DNA of 64,000 bases from Flavobacteriales bacterium (GTDB lineage: Bacteria; Bacteroidota; Bacteroidia; Flavobacteriales_F; PHOS-HE28), in assembly GCA_016715995.1 (NCBI GenBank), contig JADJXF010000009.1, forward strand, positions 1 to 64,000, written 5' to 3'. Positions 1 to 8,360 of the stretch are shown piece by piece. Below the pieces are notes generated by a model that saw only the letters and a program-made list of their open reading frames with translations, made no database searches and was not told the origin of the DNA. The number at the start of each line of letters is the position of its first letter. The stretch's first letter is position 1. Made by a program: the position numbers and the translations under genes.

Positions 1-8
1 TCAAGGGT

Positions 9-209
9 ATGCGGGGGCGTATAGTGGACGCGATTACTGACAAGGTCGGCACGAAGGTCACCACTACCAATGGGTTACTTAGCCATATCGAGTTCAGTCT
101 TGAGTTGGACTGCATCTACGAGCAAGGCAAGACAAGGGAGACCTTGGTCTTCGAAGGGGAGAGCTTCGATAGCTTGCTGATCTCTGGATATCACTTCGAG
201 TTGAAGTAA
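9..209 (+). CDS. Small hypothetical protein, possibly truncated by the window edge
   Basis: A 66-residue reading frame that stays open to the left edge of the window, so it may be the C-terminal part of a longer protein rather than a complete small one. It has no signal peptide, membrane segment or motif I recognise; it is acidic and rich in beta-prone residues (for example FSLELD and LLISGYHFELK). It lies about 130 nt upstream of a CDI-type immunity gene on the same strand. By position it could be another immunity protein or the tail of a toxin, but nothing in the sequence proves this. Its function is unknown. Confidence 0.4.
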   Translation: MRGRIVDAITDKVGTKVTTTNGLLSHIEFSLELDCIYEQGKTRETLVFEGESFDSLLISGYHFELK

Positions 210-338
210 CCCCCGCTAACCCGGATATAGCTGGTTCGGACTCTATACCTCGGCACGGCGTCCGAGGCATGGCGGCCCTTGCTGCCGCGACCTGTGCGGA
301 GATCCGGGCCGTGTTTTTTTCGGCGGAACCCTCCAGGG

Positions 339-665
339 ATGGAGATGAGGCAGAAGAGCATCGAACAAGTTGAAGGTCTCCGTTGGCCAGATGCGCCAGC
401 AGATGCCTCGTCGCTCGTCATTAGATGCCATGAAGCCCGAAGGAAGCCCATCGACAGTCTAAGTCCGGGTGACATACTTATCCTCATAGGGCAGGGAGCA
501 TCCCTGGCAATCGTTGTTCCCGAAGCTATCCGGTTACTGGAGGATAACCCACTGCTCGATGCCGACTACTACGATGGTGACTTGTTGCTCACCTTGCTAG
601 GCATCATGCCTGATTATTGGCGACAATACCTTCTCAGAAGGAAAGGGTCATCCCGCTGCTCGTGA
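339..665 (+). CDS. CdiI_3-like contact-dependent inhibition immunity protein, C-terminus frameshifted
   Basis: The 108-residue product matches what I know of the CdiI_3 immunity family, which protects a cell from the toxin tip of a contact-dependent inhibition or polymorphic toxin. Visible hallmarks are the N-terminal QKSIEQVEG, the CHEARRKPI motif, then the LSPGDILILIGQG and DADYYDGDLL segments and a Trp (MPDYW). ATG 339 is chosen because family members begin just before the Q(K/R)SLEQLEG motif; the upstream extension from 279 is proline/arginine-rich and unlike the family. After Trp the frame ends at 665 in RRKGSSRCS. A -1 shift near 638 gives a coherent further 38 residues, including VIPLLVKARGELN and LREKLLAAIDAY, ending at a stop at 749-751. 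The gene therefore looks frameshifted, by mutation or sequence error. No toxin gene is present in the window. Confidence 0.65.
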   Translation: MEMRQKSIEQVEGLRWPDAPADASSLVIRCHEARRKPIDSLSPGDILILIGQGASLAIVVPEAIRLLEDNPLLDADYYDGDLLLTLLGIMPDYWRQYLLRRKGSSRCS

Positions 666-914
666 AAGCGAGAGGGGAGTTGAACACCGTTTCGTTGTCT
701 GTCGATTTACGTGAAAAGCTACTCGCGGCGATAGATGCATACCCTCGATAGCGAAGAGATGTCGGCCCCATAACGAAACCAGCGCAGTGGCCTCGCCGAG
801 CGGGCATGAGTTGGGCGAGGCGTACCCTGCGGCCCCGCGGATCTCACCCGAGAATCCGCTAATGGACTATAAGCCGCGAAAGCAGATCTCGTTGGGGTTG
901 GACTAGAAGATGCG

Positions 915-2018
915 CTAGAGCCCCAGCCTCCCGCTCAAGTACTTGTGCACTTTGCCTACGCGCTCCACTTGCCCTTTGGCGGCGAAGCGCTCGTAGAAGC
1001 CATCGTCGCGGAACTCGCGCTTCACCTCGCTCCATGCGCTGGTGAGGCGCTGGGTCCAGCGCTGCACGCGGGTGTCCTCATCGCCGCGGTCGCGGGAGTT
1101 CAGGTCGGCGCACACGCGGATGAGTGCCTTGATGGTGACCGGCTTGGTGACGTGGTAGCGCGGGTCGCCCCAGGTATCGCCGAAGGCGGCCTTGGCGGCC
1201 TTGAAGAAGTCCTGCACGATGCGGTAGCGCCGCATCACGTTGGCCTCGTTCACCTTCTCGGTCTTGTCGAACGAGCGCAGTACCCAGCGGTGCACCTCGT
1301 TGAAGAGCTCCGCCTGCATGATCCACTTCTCCTGCTTGCTGCGGTTGCCCAAGCGGTTGATCCGGTACTGCAGCGGGCTGCTGTCCTCGCTGTACAGCTT
1401 CTCGATCACCTTGGCGGCGAGGCGCTTGTCCGGCTTCTCCCAGCTCACGCGCTCGTACAGGTCGATCAGGTGGCTCTTGTTGATGCGCGTGGTGGTGCTG
1501 TTGATGATCACGAACATTTCCGCGGCGAAGTCCTCGCTCTCGCCATCGAAGATGATGCAGGGCACGTGGATGGTCTTGGCCTCTTGCGGATGCGAGCGCA
1601 TGTAGAACTCGAGCGCGGCCAGGCGGTGCTGCCCATCGATGATGAGGTACTTCTCCTTCGGTTCCTTCAGGTCGCCCACATTCTTGTAGTTGCCCAGCGG
1701 CGAGAAGTCGAGGATGTCGCTGCTGAAGAGCAGCACCGTGCCGGGGATCGGCGGTTGCGCCACGGCCGTCTCGTAGAAGTTGCGGATCGCTTTGATCTTG
1801 CCGTGCGACATGGTGCGCTGGAAGGCGGCGTCGCTGCGCTCGATGCGCTGAATGAAGCCGGCCACCTCATCACCCTTCTGCGCCTCCTCGGGCGCGATGC
1901 TCTTCTCGCCCTCGGCATAGAAGCGGCTGATGAAGCGCACGCGACGCAGGATGTCCTCAGCGGGATAGGAAACGAAGTAGAAGCTGGCGTCTTTCTGGCG
2001 GATCTGAGTGGCGATCAT
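915..2018 (-). CDS. DGQHR domain-containing protein (DndB-like)
   Basis: The 367-residue protein carries the name-giving DGQHR motif at residues 128-132 (YLIIDGQHRLAAL). This is the signature of the DGQHR family, which includes DndB, a regulator of phosphorothioate DNA modification, and many stand-alone members in mobile or defence-associated regions. The N-terminus (QIRQKDASFYFVSYPAEDI) resembles the usual start of the family. ATG 2018 is preferred to an in-frame start at 2294 because the extra 92 residues are low-complexity and overlap the neighbouring FG-GAP gene. A TACATTCG promoter-like motif also lies 23 nt upstream of 2018. No dnd, ssp or other modification genes accompany it here, so its role is open: a regulator, a defence component or a solitary homologue. 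Confidence 0.75.
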   Translation of the reverse strand: MIATQIRQKDASFYFVSYPAEDILRRVRFISRFYAEGEKSIAPEEAQKGDEVAGFIQRIERSDAAFQRTMSHGKIKAIRNFYETAVAQPPIPGTVLLFSSDILDFSPLGNYKNVGDLKEPKEKYLIIDGQHRLAALEFYMRSHPQEAKTIHVPCIIFDGESEDFAAEMFVIINSTTTRINKSHLIDLYERVSWEKPDKRLAAKVIEKLYSEDSSPLQYRINRLGNRSKQEKWIMQAELFNEVHRWVLRSFDKTEKVNEANVMRRYRIVQDFFKAAKAAFGDTWGDPRYHVTKPVTIKALIRVCADLNSRDRGDEDTRVQRWTQRLTSAWSEVKREFRDDGFYERFAAKGQVERVGKVHKYLSGRLGL

Positions 2019-2040
2019 GGTTGCTATGATTGAGGGCCTC

Positions 2041-2048
2041 CGAATGTA
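2041..2048 (-). promoter_or_regulatory. Promoter-like -7 element TACATTCG for the DGQHR gene
   Basis: TACATTCG on the minus strand, 23 nt before the DGQHR start. It matches TANNTTCG, a one-base variant of the Bacteroidota -7 consensus TANNTTTG. A TTTG lies 19 nt further upstream, matching the expected -33 spacing. This is the best two-box example in the window. Confidence 0.5.
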
Positions 2049-2133
2049 GCGGGCTGGGCGATCCGACCAAATGGAACTTGGCCCGGATGCAGGAAATAGG
2101 CTGATTGGCAGCCAGATGCCCCGAAAACCCGAG

Positions 2134-4899
2134 TCAGTGCTTAAGGACCCGGAGCAGGCCCGTGGAGCCATCGGCCCCGGTGGACCGGAGGAGGTAGGCA
2201 CCCTGCGGCACCCCTTGGAGATCCAAGGTCCTCCGCGAACCACCGGCCAGGGGGCCGAAGTGCAGGATGAGTCGGCCCGTGGCATCGAGCACATCCAAGC
2301 CGGTTAAGGGGAGGGTGCCGGTTTCAATGGTCAAGTGATCGCTGAAGGGGTTGGGCCAGGCTCGGAAACCAGTGGCCTCAGCGTCAGCCACATTGGTGCA
2401 CACTTCAATCAGCACTTCCACGGTGGTGGTGCCCGCGCATTCGCCATCGTTCGCCGCGGTAAGGGTCACGGGCCACGTTCCAGCACCCAAGGCCACGGGA
2501 TCCAGCCATGCCGAAGCGCCCGAACCGCTGATGCTGCCGCCCCAAATGCCTGATGGGGCGCCGGTCAGTTGGATAGGAGCATCATCGTCGCAAAGCACGC
2601 CCACCTCATCAATCACCGGGGTGCTGGTGACCAGCACATAGAGGGTATTGGTCGCGTTCACCACGGTGCAGCCGTCGGCACCGGTCCAGGTATACAGGAC
2701 CGGATAGTCACCGGGGGCGATGTTCAAGGGGTCGAGCAGACCGTTGCCATCAATTGGCGTGGACCAGGCACCGCCTTCGGGCAGGCCGGTGAACTGGGCA
2801 GGCTCATCGGAAGTGCAGAAGATGAGGTCCGCGGCATCTACGCTCACTTGCGCCTCCGCCACGACATCGATGCCCAAGGCCTCCGAGGTCGCGCAGCCCT
2901 CTGGTGCGAAGTAGGTATAGGTGAGGAAGTGGCTACCGGCACCAAGCACGGATGGGCTGACGATTCCCTCGCTGATGCCCGGTCCGGACCATGTGCCGCC
3001 AGCGGGCGTCGCCAGAAGCAGGAGATCAACTGGGTCGGAAGTGATGCACAATAGGGGCACAGACGCCAATTCCACCTCCGGGAAGGCATCGCTTACGGTA
3101 ATCAGCAGGGTGTCCACGCCTTCGCATTGGCCCGGTTGCATGGGTTCTACCGTGAGGATGACGGCATAGGTGCCCGCGCCTTGCGATGGCAGGAAGCTGG
3201 CTCCGGCCGAGTTGAAGCCGTCAATTGCGCCGCTCCAGAGATGCTCCGCGCCTGGCGTGCCGCTGGACGTGATCAATTGCGTGCCGCTGTTCACGCAGAA
3301 CGGCCCTGCCGGGTTGATCTGCGCGGGCATCGAGGGCCATACTACCAGAGGGTCGGTCTCCGTGGCGCACAGCTCACCCGTTGCATCGATGTACAGCGCC
3401 ACAACCACGCCTTGCGTGAAGATGGCAGGGTCGATCACCCCATCCGGGCCGCAACCAATCCACTCCGTGGCCGGTGGCACGGACGTGAGTTGGATAGGGC
3501 CATCGCCAGCGCAGAGTACGCCCGAGACCGCAGGGCTGATGATGGGTTGCTCCACCACCAGGAACTCAGCGCTCGCGCCTGCCGGGCATCCTTGCGTTTC
3601 GTACACTGCATGCGCGATCGTCTGCATGCCTGATCCCACGACGAACGAACGGAAGTACTCGTTGGCGATGACGTGCTGGCCCATCCATTGACCGCCCGCA
3701 GGTGCGGCTTCCGGCAAGGGAAGAGGCGGTCCGTATTTGCAGAGGGTGGGCAGTTCCGGCAGGATGACCTCGGTAGTGGCCGGTTGCAGGACGTTCAAAA
3801 GAATCAGGCGCTCACCATCCACATAGAGCACCAGGTCGTCGCGCCCATCACCATCGAGGTCGGCGAGCAGGGGTGCGCTGCCGCGTGGCACGTCGGGCAT
3901 GCCATTCGCGAACGGGATGGCCCCCACGGCATCGAGCCAATGCGCATAGCGCACACCGGCGCTGGGATTGAGCGGGAACACCACCAGCCCTGCACCTGCG
4001 CCGCAACCCAGTTGTCCGAAAGCGCCGGGACCAGCGCTTGTCCACGGTTCCAGCGAATGCGGTTTCCAGATGCCCAGGACGCCGCCCTCCTGCAAGGTGT
4101 TCTCGATCCATTGCACATCGGGGAACGCGGCTTCCCCCAGATCAAGGTCGCCATCGCCGTCAATATCGAGCAGCTGCGGATCAGAAAGCGGTGCGGCGGC
4201 GGCGTTGTACACGGTCTCGACCATCCATTCCGTGCCATCGCCGGCGATGTTGCGATAGACCAGCACGTTGTATGCACCGTCCATCGTCAGCAGATCGATG
4301 CCGCCGCTCTCGTCTAGGTCGCCTTGCCGGATGAAAGGAGCTAGACCCTCACTCACGGCCATGCCGATAGGCGTAGCCTGGCCGAAGACGCCATCGGTGT
4401 TCAGTGCCCAATGGAGACTGGCCGACTCACCTGGTATACCGACGCTGAAAACGAGATCCAGCACGCTGTCGCCGCTGAGCTCCGCAAGTGTCAGCGCCAT
4501 CAAGGCTGCAGGCGCGGTCAGCGCAAGCACAGGAGAAGCGAATTGCCCCGCACCAAGGTTCCGCACTCGATGAAGCTCCTGCGTATCGCCCAACTCCACC
4601 AGCAGGTCAGGCAGGCCGTCCCCATCGGTATCGCCGAGGGTCCAGAGGCCTATTGGCTCATCCAGGCCGATGAGTGATCCGCCGAACGAAAAGCTTCCTA
4701 GGCCATCGAAGTTCTCATAGGCCACGATGCCGAGCGCTGCGTCGAAGCGCACCAGGTCCCGGTCACCATCGTTGTCGAGGTCGATGGCCTGCAGCGGGTC
4801 GGCCGCATCGTTCTGAAGGAAAGGCTGCGGCGCGCTGAATTGGGCCACGGCGAGCAAGGGGCAGAAGGAGAGCGCGATAAGCAGGCGGGGGATGGCCAT
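2134..4899 (-). CDS. Secreted FG-GAP/VCBS-repeat protein with T9SS type A sorting domain
   Basis: A 921-residue exported protein. It begins with a signal peptide (MAIPRLLIALSFCPLLAVAQ). The N-terminal 370 or so residues contain FG-GAP/VCBS-type repeats with calcium-binding DxDxDGxxD loops such as DLDNDGDRDLV, DTDGDGLPDLL, DIDGDGDLDL and DLDGDGRDDLV. The middle is a series of glycine- and cysteine-containing Ig-like repeats (recurring LC..D.P..L and GTWSG patterns). The C-terminus (FRAWPNPFSDHLTI onward, about 75 residues) is a type A sorting domain, which directs export across the outer membrane by the type IX system. It is probably a surface or released adhesin-like protein. A TACATTCG motif lies 23 nt upstream of the start. 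No enzymatic domain is visible. Confidence 0.85.
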   Translation of the reverse strand: MAIPRLLIALSFCPLLAVAQFSAPQPFLQNDAADPLQAIDLDNDGDRDLVRFDAALGIVAYENFDGLGSFSFGGSLIGLDEPIGLWTLGDTDGDGLPDLLVELGDTQELHRVRNLGAGQFASPVLALTAPAALMALTLAELSGDSVLDLVFSVGIPGESASLHWALNTDGVFGQATPIGMAVSEGLAPFIRQGDLDESGGIDLLTMDGAYNVLVYRNIAGDGTEWMVETVYNAAAAPLSDPQLLDIDGDGDLDLGEAAFPDVQWIENTLQEGGVLGIWKPHSLEPWTSAGPGAFGQLGCGAGAGLVVFPLNPSAGVRYAHWLDAVGAIPFANGMPDVPRGSAPLLADLDGDGRDDLVLYVDGERLILLNVLQPATTEVILPELPTLCKYGPPLPLPEAAPAGGQWMGQHVIANEYFRSFVVGSGMQTIAHAVYETQGCPAGASAEFLVVEQPIISPAVSGVLCAGDGPIQLTSVPPATEWIGCGPDGVIDPAIFTQGVVVALYIDATGELCATETDPLVVWPSMPAQINPAGPFCVNSGTQLITSSGTPGAEHLWSGAIDGFNSAGASFLPSQGAGTYAVILTVEPMQPGQCEGVDTLLITVSDAFPEVELASVPLLCITSDPVDLLLLATPAGGTWSGPGISEGIVSPSVLGAGSHFLTYTYFAPEGCATSEALGIDVVAEAQVSVDAADLIFCTSDEPAQFTGLPEGGAWSTPIDGNGLLDPLNIAPGDYPVLYTWTGADGCTVVNATNTLYVLVTSTPVIDEVGVLCDDDAPIQLTGAPSGIWGGSISGSGASAWLDPVALGAGTWPVTLTAANDGECAGTTTVEVLIEVCTNVADAEATGFRAWPNPFSDHLTIETGTLPLTGLDVLDATGRLILHFGPLAGGSRRTLDLQGVPQGAYLLRSTGADGSTGLLRVLKH

Positions 4900-4921
4900 C
4901 AGGGCCGGGGCAAACGGCCAA

Positions 4922-4929
4922 CGAATGTA
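4922..4929 (-). promoter_or_regulatory. Promoter-like -7 element TACATTCG for the FG-GAP gene
   Basis: TACATTCG on the minus strand, 23 nt before the start at 4899. Both the octamer and the distance are the same as at the DGQHR gene. No clear -33 TTTG is seen. Confidence 0.4.
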
Positions 4930-5033
4930 GCCGGTACTGGCCCTACGGGGCGCATGACCTTCGACAGGAGGAAGACGGCATGGGACGGCCCGTTGAAAGG
5001 GGCCGATGGATCAGCGGCGGCTCGACTTCCTGA

Positions 5034-5822
5034 TTAAGCGCAGAGCACCGGGATCCGGGCTTCATTGGCCAGGATGCGCTCCTTCTCGGCATCTGCGATG
5101 TACCGGTATTCATCCGACGCATGCGCCATGATGGCGATGGCGCCCGCACCTACCCGACTGGCATACTCCACCGTGGCCATGGCGAAGCCCACGCTGAAGC
5201 CAGTCGAGGGCTCGTTGGCTTCCACATGGCGGATACCTTCCTTTTGGAGGCGTTCCATCATGCGCAGCTTGTTGGCCAGCAGAGCATCGCTGGGCGATTC
5301 GCCGGGTCGCATGAGCTGAAATACATGCACCTCGGCCGCGAATGCTTGAGCAAGCATGCACACGGCGTCCATCAGTCGCTTGATGTCTTGGTGGCCCGCG
5401 ACAGGAAGCACGATGCGTGTCAGTTCCTTGTCTGCCGGGCTCTCTGCTTGCACCACGTAGCTGGGAACCGCCGCTTTCCGGACCAATTTGAGGATGTCCG
5501 CGCCGAAGAGCGATTGGCGCAGGCCATGCGGGCCATGTGTGCCCATCACCAGCAGCAGGTGCCCACGCCCGCTCTCAGCGATGATCTCCTCCTTGAAATC
5601 GCCGTCGGGCAGCAGGATCCGTGCTTGGGACGCGCCTGCTTGGTCCAATTCAGCTTGAATGGCCTGGGTCACCCGAGCCTTTGCCGCTTCATCGCGATCG
5701 TTACGTCCGAGCACATGGATAAGGCTCACGCGGGCACCGAGTCGGTCGCCTAATGCAAGCGCGTGCCGCATGGCCGTGACCGAGGCGGGGGTGAGGTCGG
5801 TGGTGCAGAGCAGGTCGTGCAT
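5034..5822 (-). CDS. Tandem-domain universal stress protein (UspA family)
   Basis: A 262-residue protein made of two Usp domains. The first begins MHDLLCTTDLTPASVTAM, has the ALALGDRLGARVSLIHVLG strand-helix pattern and a nucleotide-loop-like LLVMGTHGPHGLRQSLFG. The second begins LTRIVLPVAGHQD and ends in an IAIMAHASDEYRY segment that only loosely resembles the ATP-binding G-2x-G-9x-G(S/T) loop. ATG 5822 is chosen because it opens directly on the first Usp strand; the 22 residues added by the upstream start at 5888 have no family resemblance. Usp proteins are cytoplasmic stress-survival proteins, and the precise role here is unknown. It diverges from the choice-of-anchor B gene at 5973. Confidence 0.85.
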   Translation of the reverse strand: MHDLLCTTDLTPASVTAMRHALALGDRLGARVSLIHVLGRNDRDEAAKARVTQAIQAELDQAGASQARILLPDGDFKEEIIAESGRGHLLLVMGTHGPHGLRQSLFGADILKLVRKAAVPSYVVQAESPADKELTRIVLPVAGHQDIKRLMDAVCMLAQAFAAEVHVFQLMRPGESPSDALLANKLRMMERLQKEGIRHVEANEPSTGFSVGFAMATVEYASRVGAGAIAIMAHASDEYRYIADAEKERILANEARIPVLCA

Positions 5823-5840
5823 GGTGCGGCGGATGGCGCG

Positions 5841-5848
5841 CCAAGATA
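5841..5848 (-). promoter_or_regulatory. Weak promoter-like element TATCTTGG for the Usp gene
   Basis: TATCTTGG on the minus strand, 19 nt upstream of the Usp start. It differs from the TANNTTCG pattern at one base. It is included only because its position matches the other sites. Confidence 0.25.
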
Positions 5849-5949
5849 CCCGCCGTGACGCACCCATGCTTTCGTGGGTGGTGCGCAAGCATTCATCGGT
5901 TGCCCATGGAATTGGTCATGTGGGCCCGGTCCGCGATGGAACCAAGCTC

Positions 5950-5957
5950 TACTTTCG
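5950..5957 (+). promoter_or_regulatory. Promoter-like -7 element TACTTTCG for the choice-of-anchor B gene
   Basis: TACTTTCG on the plus strand, ending 16 nt before ATG 5973. It supports 5973 over the upstream in-frame start at 5874, which would place the element inside the coding sequence. Confidence 0.45.
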
Positions 5958-5972
5958 GCGTCATCCTTCTCC

Positions 5973-8351
5973 ATGCGACATCTTGCCACAGCATTCCTTC
6001 TGGCCTTGAGCCTGAGCACATCCGCCCAGTTGAACATCTCCTTCGTGGGCCAGCTGAACTACCAGACCCTGCGCAACAGCAACCTCAGCAATCTCTGGGG
6101 CTACACCGATGAGTTCGGGAACGAGTATGCCTTGCTGGGGGTATGCGGGTCAGGTGCGGGCAATCCTGGCGGCTTGGCCGTGGTGAGCCTCGCCGATCCC
6201 ACCGATCCGCAGGAGATCTTCTTCTTCCCTGGGCCATCCAGCACCTGGCGCGAGATCAAGGTGTGGGGTGACCATGCGTATGTGACCACCGAAGCGAATA
6301 GCGGTGGGCTCACAATCGTAGACCTTAGTCCGTTGCCGCAGAGCACGAACCTGCCTGCCATCGTGTGGGATGCTCCTGACTGGGACACATCGCATTCGCT
6401 GTTCATCGATGAGAACGGTAGGCTGTACCTGCACGGGTCAGATCGGGGCGAGGGCGGCGTGATCATGTACGACCTGACTCAGGATCCGATGAACCCCGTG
6501 GAGGTGGGCGAGTTCGACGACTGGTATTGCCACGACAGCTTCGCACGGGGCGACACGCTTTACGCCGCGCATGTTTACGATGGCTTCTTCTCCATCGTCG
6601 ATGTCTCGGATCCATCGGCGCCTGTGCTGCTGGGCACGCGGACCACGCCGAATGAATTCACGCACAATACCTGGCTGGATGATAGCGGCCGTTTCCTCTT
6701 CACCACCGATGAGCGCACGAATTCCTACGTGGGTGCGTACGATGTAAGCGACCCCACGGACATTACCGAAGTGGATCGGCTGCGGAGCGACAACGGCTCC
6801 GGCGCTATCCCGCATAACACCTACTGGCTGAACGACTACGTGGTCACCTCGTACTATACCTATGGGGTCGCCGTCTACGATGTCTCCGATCCGCACAACA
6901 TGGTGGAGGTGGGGAACTACGACACCACACCGCTCACGGGTGATGGATTCAATGGGGCCTGGGGCGTGTATCCGTACTTCTCCTCGGGCCGCCTGATCAT
7001 CTCGGATATCGAGCGCGGGCTCTTCGTGCTCGATCCGACCTATATCCAGGCCTGTCGGCTCGAAGGCTTGGTGACCAACGCGCAGACCAGTGCGCCGGTG
7101 GGGAACGCGACCGTGCAGATCGTGAGCACCACAGCCCAGGATGTCACGGGCATCGATGGTCTCTATGGCACCGGATACCATGCCGGTGGCTCCTATACCG
7201 TCTCTGCCTCTGCGCCTGGTTACATCTCCAACGTCACCTCCGATGTGGCGCTCGTGAATGGTCAGATCACCGTCCTGAACATCCAGCTTCAGCCGCTGGT
7301 GCCGTTCAATGTCACTGGTACGGTCATAGAGGCTGGAAGCGGCGACCCCGTGCCGAATGCCACGGTGGAGATCAGCAGTCCGACCTACGCATACACGGCG
7401 CAATCAGGGCTTGATGGCAGTTTCACCATCAGCGGCGTTTTCGCGGATGACTATGAAGTGCTCGCAGGGCGATGGGGATGGCACACCACCTGCTTTCCGC
7501 CGCAGCTTTTGCAACCCTCCACGGGGCCCCTCACCATTGAGCTGCCGGTCGGCTATGCCGATGATTTCGCGCTGCACCTCGGATGGACCACGGGCGGCAC
7601 CGCCTCATCCGGTATCTGGGAACGCGATGTGCCCATCGGCACCACGCTGGGTAACGGGCCGGCGAATCCAGGTGCCGATGTGCCCGGCGATTGCGGCGCC
7701 AAGGCTTACGTGACCGGGAATGGTGGAGGTGGTTCAGGCACCGATGATGTGGATGGTGGAAGTGTGGTGCTCACTTCGCCGGTGTTCGACGCGACGCTGG
7801 AGCTTGAGGCGCACGTCCGCTATGCCCGGTGGTTCGTGAATGGCGGTGGCAGCGGCAATCCGAACGATCAGTTCACCATCACGCTCTCCAACGGTGTGGG
7901 TTCGGTGACGATTGAGACAGTGACAGCCACCACCGCCGGCGCGGGCACGTGGGTAAGCCGCGATTACCGCATCGGGGATTTCATCGTTCCCACGGCCAAC
8001 ATGCGCCTCATCGCCACCACAGCTGATGATAACCCCGGCCATGTGGTGGAGGCTGGGCTCGATGTCTTCGAGATCTACTACGACAGTGAGAATGGCACGG
8101 AGGCGCTCACCTCGGCGGACTGGAGCCTCTTCCCGAACCCCAGCGATGGTCGATTCACACTTCAGGTGAATGAAGGCCAGGGAGGAGAGGCTCAAGTGCT
8201 CGATGCCTCGGGCCGTCTCGTGGCGCGGGAACGGATCGGTGCCAGCGGGAACGTGGACTTCGCGCTTGATCTGCGATCAGGTGCGTACGTCGTCCGCGTG
8301 ATTTCTGGAGATGGCCACAGCTCGCAGGCGCGCATGAATGTCGTGCGCTGA
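5973..8351 (+). CDS. Choice-of-anchor B family secreted protein with carboxypeptidase-regulatory-like repeats and T9SS sorting domain
   Basis: A 792-residue exported protein. The signal peptide is MRHLATAFLLALSLSTSAQ. The N-terminal 380 or so residues are LVIVD-type repeats (GLAVVSLADPTDP, GLTIVDLSPL, FFSIVDVSDPSAPVLLG, GAYDVSDPTDIT), typical of the choice-of-anchor B family. Next come two carboxypeptidase-regulatory-like beta-sandwiches (RLEGLVTNAQTSAPVGNATV and VTGTVIEAGSGDPVPNATV), a jelly-roll-like region with many Gly and Ser, and a type A T9SS sorting domain starting at WSLFPNPSDGRFTLQV. The product is probably a cell-surface protein. Some choice-of-anchor B relatives sit beside metalloproteases, but none is seen here. 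The gene ends 9 nt before the convergent TPR gene. Confidence 0.85.
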   Translation: MRHLATAFLLALSLSTSAQLNISFVGQLNYQTLRNSNLSNLWGYTDEFGNEYALLGVCGSGAGNPGGLAVVSLADPTDPQEIFFFPGPSSTWREIKVWGDHAYVTTEANSGGLTIVDLSPLPQSTNLPAIVWDAPDWDTSHSLFIDENGRLYLHGSDRGEGGVIMYDLTQDPMNPVEVGEFDDWYCHDSFARGDTLYAAHVYDGFFSIVDVSDPSAPVLLGTRTTPNEFTHNTWLDDSGRFLFTTDERTNSYVGAYDVSDPTDITEVDRLRSDNGSGAIPHNTYWLNDYVVTSYYTYGVAVYDVSDPHNMVEVGNYDTTPLTGDGFNGAWGVYPYFSSGRLIISDIERGLFVLDPTYIQACRLEGLVTNAQTSAPVGNATVQIVSTTAQDVTGIDGLYGTGYHAGGSYTVSASAPGYISNVTSDVALVNGQITVLNIQLQPLVPFNVTGTVIEAGSGDPVPNATVEISSPTYAYTAQSGLDGSFTISGVFADDYEVLAGRWGWHTTCFPPQLLQPSTGPLTIELPVGYADDFALHLGWTTGGTASSGIWERDVPIGTTLGNGPANPGADVPGDCGAKAYVTGNGGGGSGTDDVDGGSVVLTSPVFDATLELEAHVRYARWFVNGGGSGNPNDQFTITLSNGVGSVTIETVTATTAGAGTWVSRDYRIGDFIVPTANMRLIATTADDNPGHVVEAGLDVFEIYYDSENGTEALTSADWSLFPNPSDGRFTLQVNEGQGGEAQVLDASGRLVARERIGASGNVDFALDLRSGAYVVRVISGDGHSSQARMNVVR

Positions 8352-8360
8352 GCGTAAGGC

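Noticed and set aside
945..2033. 362-codon plus-strand frame opposite the DGQHR gene
   Set aside because: Alanine/valine/histidine-rich shadow typical of GC-rich antisense frames; the minus-strand DGQHR motif is decisive.
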